This document shows, in pieces, positions 13,481-14,618 of a stretch of 14,618 nucleotides of DNA (its first letter is position 1; each line of letters begins with the position of its first letter). The notes under the pieces were generated by a model. The model searched no databases. It was not told the origin of the DNA and saw nothing but the letters and a program-made list of their open reading frames with translations. Made by a program: the position numbers and the translations under genes. This stretch comes from Polyangiaceae bacterium (GTDB lineage Bacteria > Myxococcota > Polyangia > Polyangiales > Polyangiaceae): positions 1 through 14,618 of the forward strand of contig JAICTU010000216.1 of assembly GCA_025936205.1 (NCBI GenBank), in the 5' to 3' direction.

Positions 13481-14140
13481 TCAGGCTGGTTCGCTGCCCG
13501 CCGCGGGCGACTTCGGCGCCGCCGGTTCGGCGGGGCGCTCAGCGGCACGACGGCGCAAACCCACCAGGAACACCTCGGTGCTCTGGCTGCGCGTCGCCTC
13601 TGGACGCACCGTGCGACATTCGGCGTAGCGCGCGCGCAACGCCGTCTCCAGCGCCTTGAAGTCGTTGCTCATGAACAGCTTGAGCACGATGTGCGAGTCT
13701 GCTCCCCCGAGCTCGTCGGCGAGCACGAGCGCGCGCTGGCAGAGCTCGAAGCTGAGCGCCTGATCGCGCGCCTTGTTCCCGCTGGTGCGTGGCGCCATAT
13801 CGCTCAGCACCACGTGATACGGGGCCAGATCACCGAGCTCGGCGCGCCCCGCTTTCATCACGTCCAGCTGACGCACGGTCACGTTGCTCGGCACGCCGCC
13901 GGGGAACTCGGACAGGTCCGCGGCCAGCACTCGCCCGCTCGGGCCCACCTCTTTGCTCACATAAAGCGTCCACGAGCCGGGAGCGGCGCCCAGATCCAGT
14001 ACACGTTGCCCCTGGCGAAAGATGTGGTAGCGGCGCTGGATCTCCTCCAGCTTGAACACGCTGCGCGCCGGATAGCCCGCGGCCTTGGCGGCCCGGGTGA
14101 AGCGGTCCGGCTGCGTGTAGTCCTTGGGCTTACGCGTCAT
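13481..14140 (-). CDS. rlmE: 23S rRNA (uridine-2'-O-)-methyltransferase RlmE (FtsJ/RrmJ)
   Basis: This 219-residue enzyme belongs to the FtsJ/RrmJ family, which uses S-adenosylmethionine to 2'-O-methylate U2552 in the A loop of 23S rRNA in the 50S subunit, a late assembly step. Visible features are the basic N-terminus (YTQPDRFTRAAKAAGYPARS), SAM motif I DLGAAPGSW (49-57), and the K-D-K-E tetrad: Lys30 (VFKLEE), Asp114 (LSDMAPRTSGNK), Lys154 (VLKLF) and Glu189 (STEVFLVG). Length matches the family, plus a ~20-residue Ala/Pro-rich tail. The ATG overlaps the stop of the upstream methyltransferase gene (ATGA), with GAGG 4 nt before it, so the two are probably translated together. An FtsJ paralogue with a different RNA target is a minor alternative. 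Confidence 0.93.
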   Translation of the reverse strand: MTRKPKDYTQPDRFTRAAKAAGYPARSVFKLEEIQRRYHIFRQGQRVLDLGAAPGSWTLYVSKEVGPSGRVLAADLSEFPGGVPSNVTVRQLDVMKAGRAELGDLAPYHVVLSDMAPRTSGNKARDQALSFELCQRALVLADELGGADSHIVLKLFMSNDFKALETALRARYAECRTVRPEATRSQSTEVFLVGLRRRAAERPAEPAAPKSPAAGSEPA

Positions 14141-14618
14141 GCGACCTCAGCTAGCACGCTCTTGGTGCCACTGACACCGGGCAGTGTCGGAGCATCCCAG
14201 CCCCCTACCCAGCTCTGCATGGTCCCCGCGCGACCGCTGGCCGCGAGCGCCTCACGCACCAGGGAGCTCAGATCGTCCGAGCTGAAGCCGCGCTGATGCG
14301 ATACGCAGAGCAGCCGCCCGCGCGGCTCGAGCAGCGCGAGGGCGCCCGCTACCATGCCGGCGTAGTCGCGCTCGGCGCGCAATACGCCGCCCTTGCGCGT
14401 GCCGAAGCTGGGAGGGTCGAGCACGATCCAGCCGAAGCGCTGTCCCGCGCGTCCGGCGCGGCCGAGCCAGACCAACACGTCGCTGGCGAGCAGCCGGTGC
14501 TGAGGTCCAGAGAGGGCGTTCAGCTCCAGGTTCTGGCGCAGACGCGACAGCGCGCGCTTGGACAGGTCGACGCTGACGGTGGCAGAGGCCCCGCCGGAGG
14601 CTGCCGCCACGCTGAACG
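14137..14618 (-). CDS. Class I SAM-dependent RNA methyltransferase, RlmI/RlmK-like (5' end outside window)
   Basis: The C-terminal ~160 residues of a Rossmann-fold methyltransferase are present; the N-terminus, including any PUA domain, lies beyond the right edge. The visible part starts at FSVAAASGGASATVSVDLSK (end of motif I through the acidic residue that binds the SAM ribose), continues with ALSRLRQNLELNAL, and has the catalytic-type motif IVLDPPSFGTRKGG. Next comes LLEPRGRLLCVSHQRGFSSDDL, then a final strand. This order matches RlmI/RlmK-type 23S rRNA methyltransferases (m5C1962 or m7G2069), but the target cannot be fixed from this fragment. The frame is open to the window edge, and the GTG at 14610 is internal, not the start. 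It overlaps rlmE by 4 nt, consistent with an rRNA-modification operon. Confidence 0.82.
   Translation of the reverse strand, partial: FSVAAASGGASATVSVDLSKRALSRLRQNLELNALSGPQHRLLASDVLVWLGRAGRAGQRFGWIVLDPPSFGTRKGGVLRAERDYAGMVAGALALLEPRGRLLCVSHQRGFSSDDLSSLVREALAASGRAGTMQSWVGGWDAPTLPGVSGTKSVLAEVA

Noticed and set aside
13141..13548. Possible 135-residue minus-strand protein
   Set aside because: It overlaps the 3' end of rlmE in another frame and has an Arg/Cys-rich composition with no motif.
13117..13659. Possible 180-residue plus-strand protein in the gap before rlmE
   Set aside because: Third-position GC bias is weak compared with neighbours, there is no similarity I recognise, and its last third is antisense to rlmE.
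1..14618. CRISPR array, insertion sequence or prophage signs
   Set aside because: No regularly spaced repeats, transposase motifs, integrase or terminal inverted repeats were seen anywhere in the window.

Overview
The window looks like chromosome from a high-GC Gram-negative bacterium, most likely a myxobacterium (Polyangia-type). This is inferred from the strongly GC-biased third codon positions, a eukaryotic-type Ser/Thr kinase with a single membrane anchor, secreted proteins with Gly/Ser- or Pro-rich linkers behind lipoprotein-like signal peptides, and unusually elaborated housekeeping transporters. No mobile element, CRISPR array, tRNA or rRNA was seen.

Layout. (1) 1-407, minus: start-proximal part of a class II fructose-bisphosphate aldolase, running off the left edge. 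(2) 408-774: a 367-nt divergent intergenic region with a 14-bp palindrome and a strong stem-loop. (3) 775-2409, plus: a membrane-anchored Hanks-type Ser/Thr kinase, followed by a terminator-like hairpin. (4) 2472-3014, plus: a small uncharacterised basic protein whose codon use looks genuine. (5) 10476-3027, minus: a compact five-gene oligopeptide/dipeptide-type ABC import operon in the order substrate-binding protein, permease B, permease C, ATPase D, ATPase F. (6) 10716-11696, plus: a secreted CAP-superfamily protein. (7) 12904-11729, minus: a lipoprotein with an SbsA-type Ig-like domain, convergent with the CAP gene. (8) 12905-13480: a 576-nt gene-poor region holding several good hairpins. 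(9) 14618-13481, minus: two methyltransferase genes with a 4-nt overlap, an RlmI/RlmK-like enzyme (cut by the right edge) and RlmE.

The main point of interest is the ABC operon. Its genes are tightly coupled (30-nt gap, 1-nt overlap, 6-nt gap, 4-nt overlap), and nearly every subunit departs from the textbook form. The binding protein has an apparently uncleaved N-terminal membrane helix and a short coiled coil instead of a lipobox. Permease B has about 150 extra residues, partly HEAT-like, between its first and second membrane helices. Permease C has an insertion with additional hydrophobic segments. The second ATPase continues past its normal end into a linker, about three hydrophobic segments and a terminal domain resembling the C-terminal domain of the type II secretion major pseudopilin (GspG). 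Both ATPases keep the four-cysteine pattern of the oligo_HPY region. Together this suggests an importer with added envelope-facing modules, possibly linked to a pseudopilus or another envelope complex; that link is inference.

Start sites were chosen by ribosome-binding site, codon bias and family alignment from memory. No database search was possible, so domain calls rest on recognised motifs.
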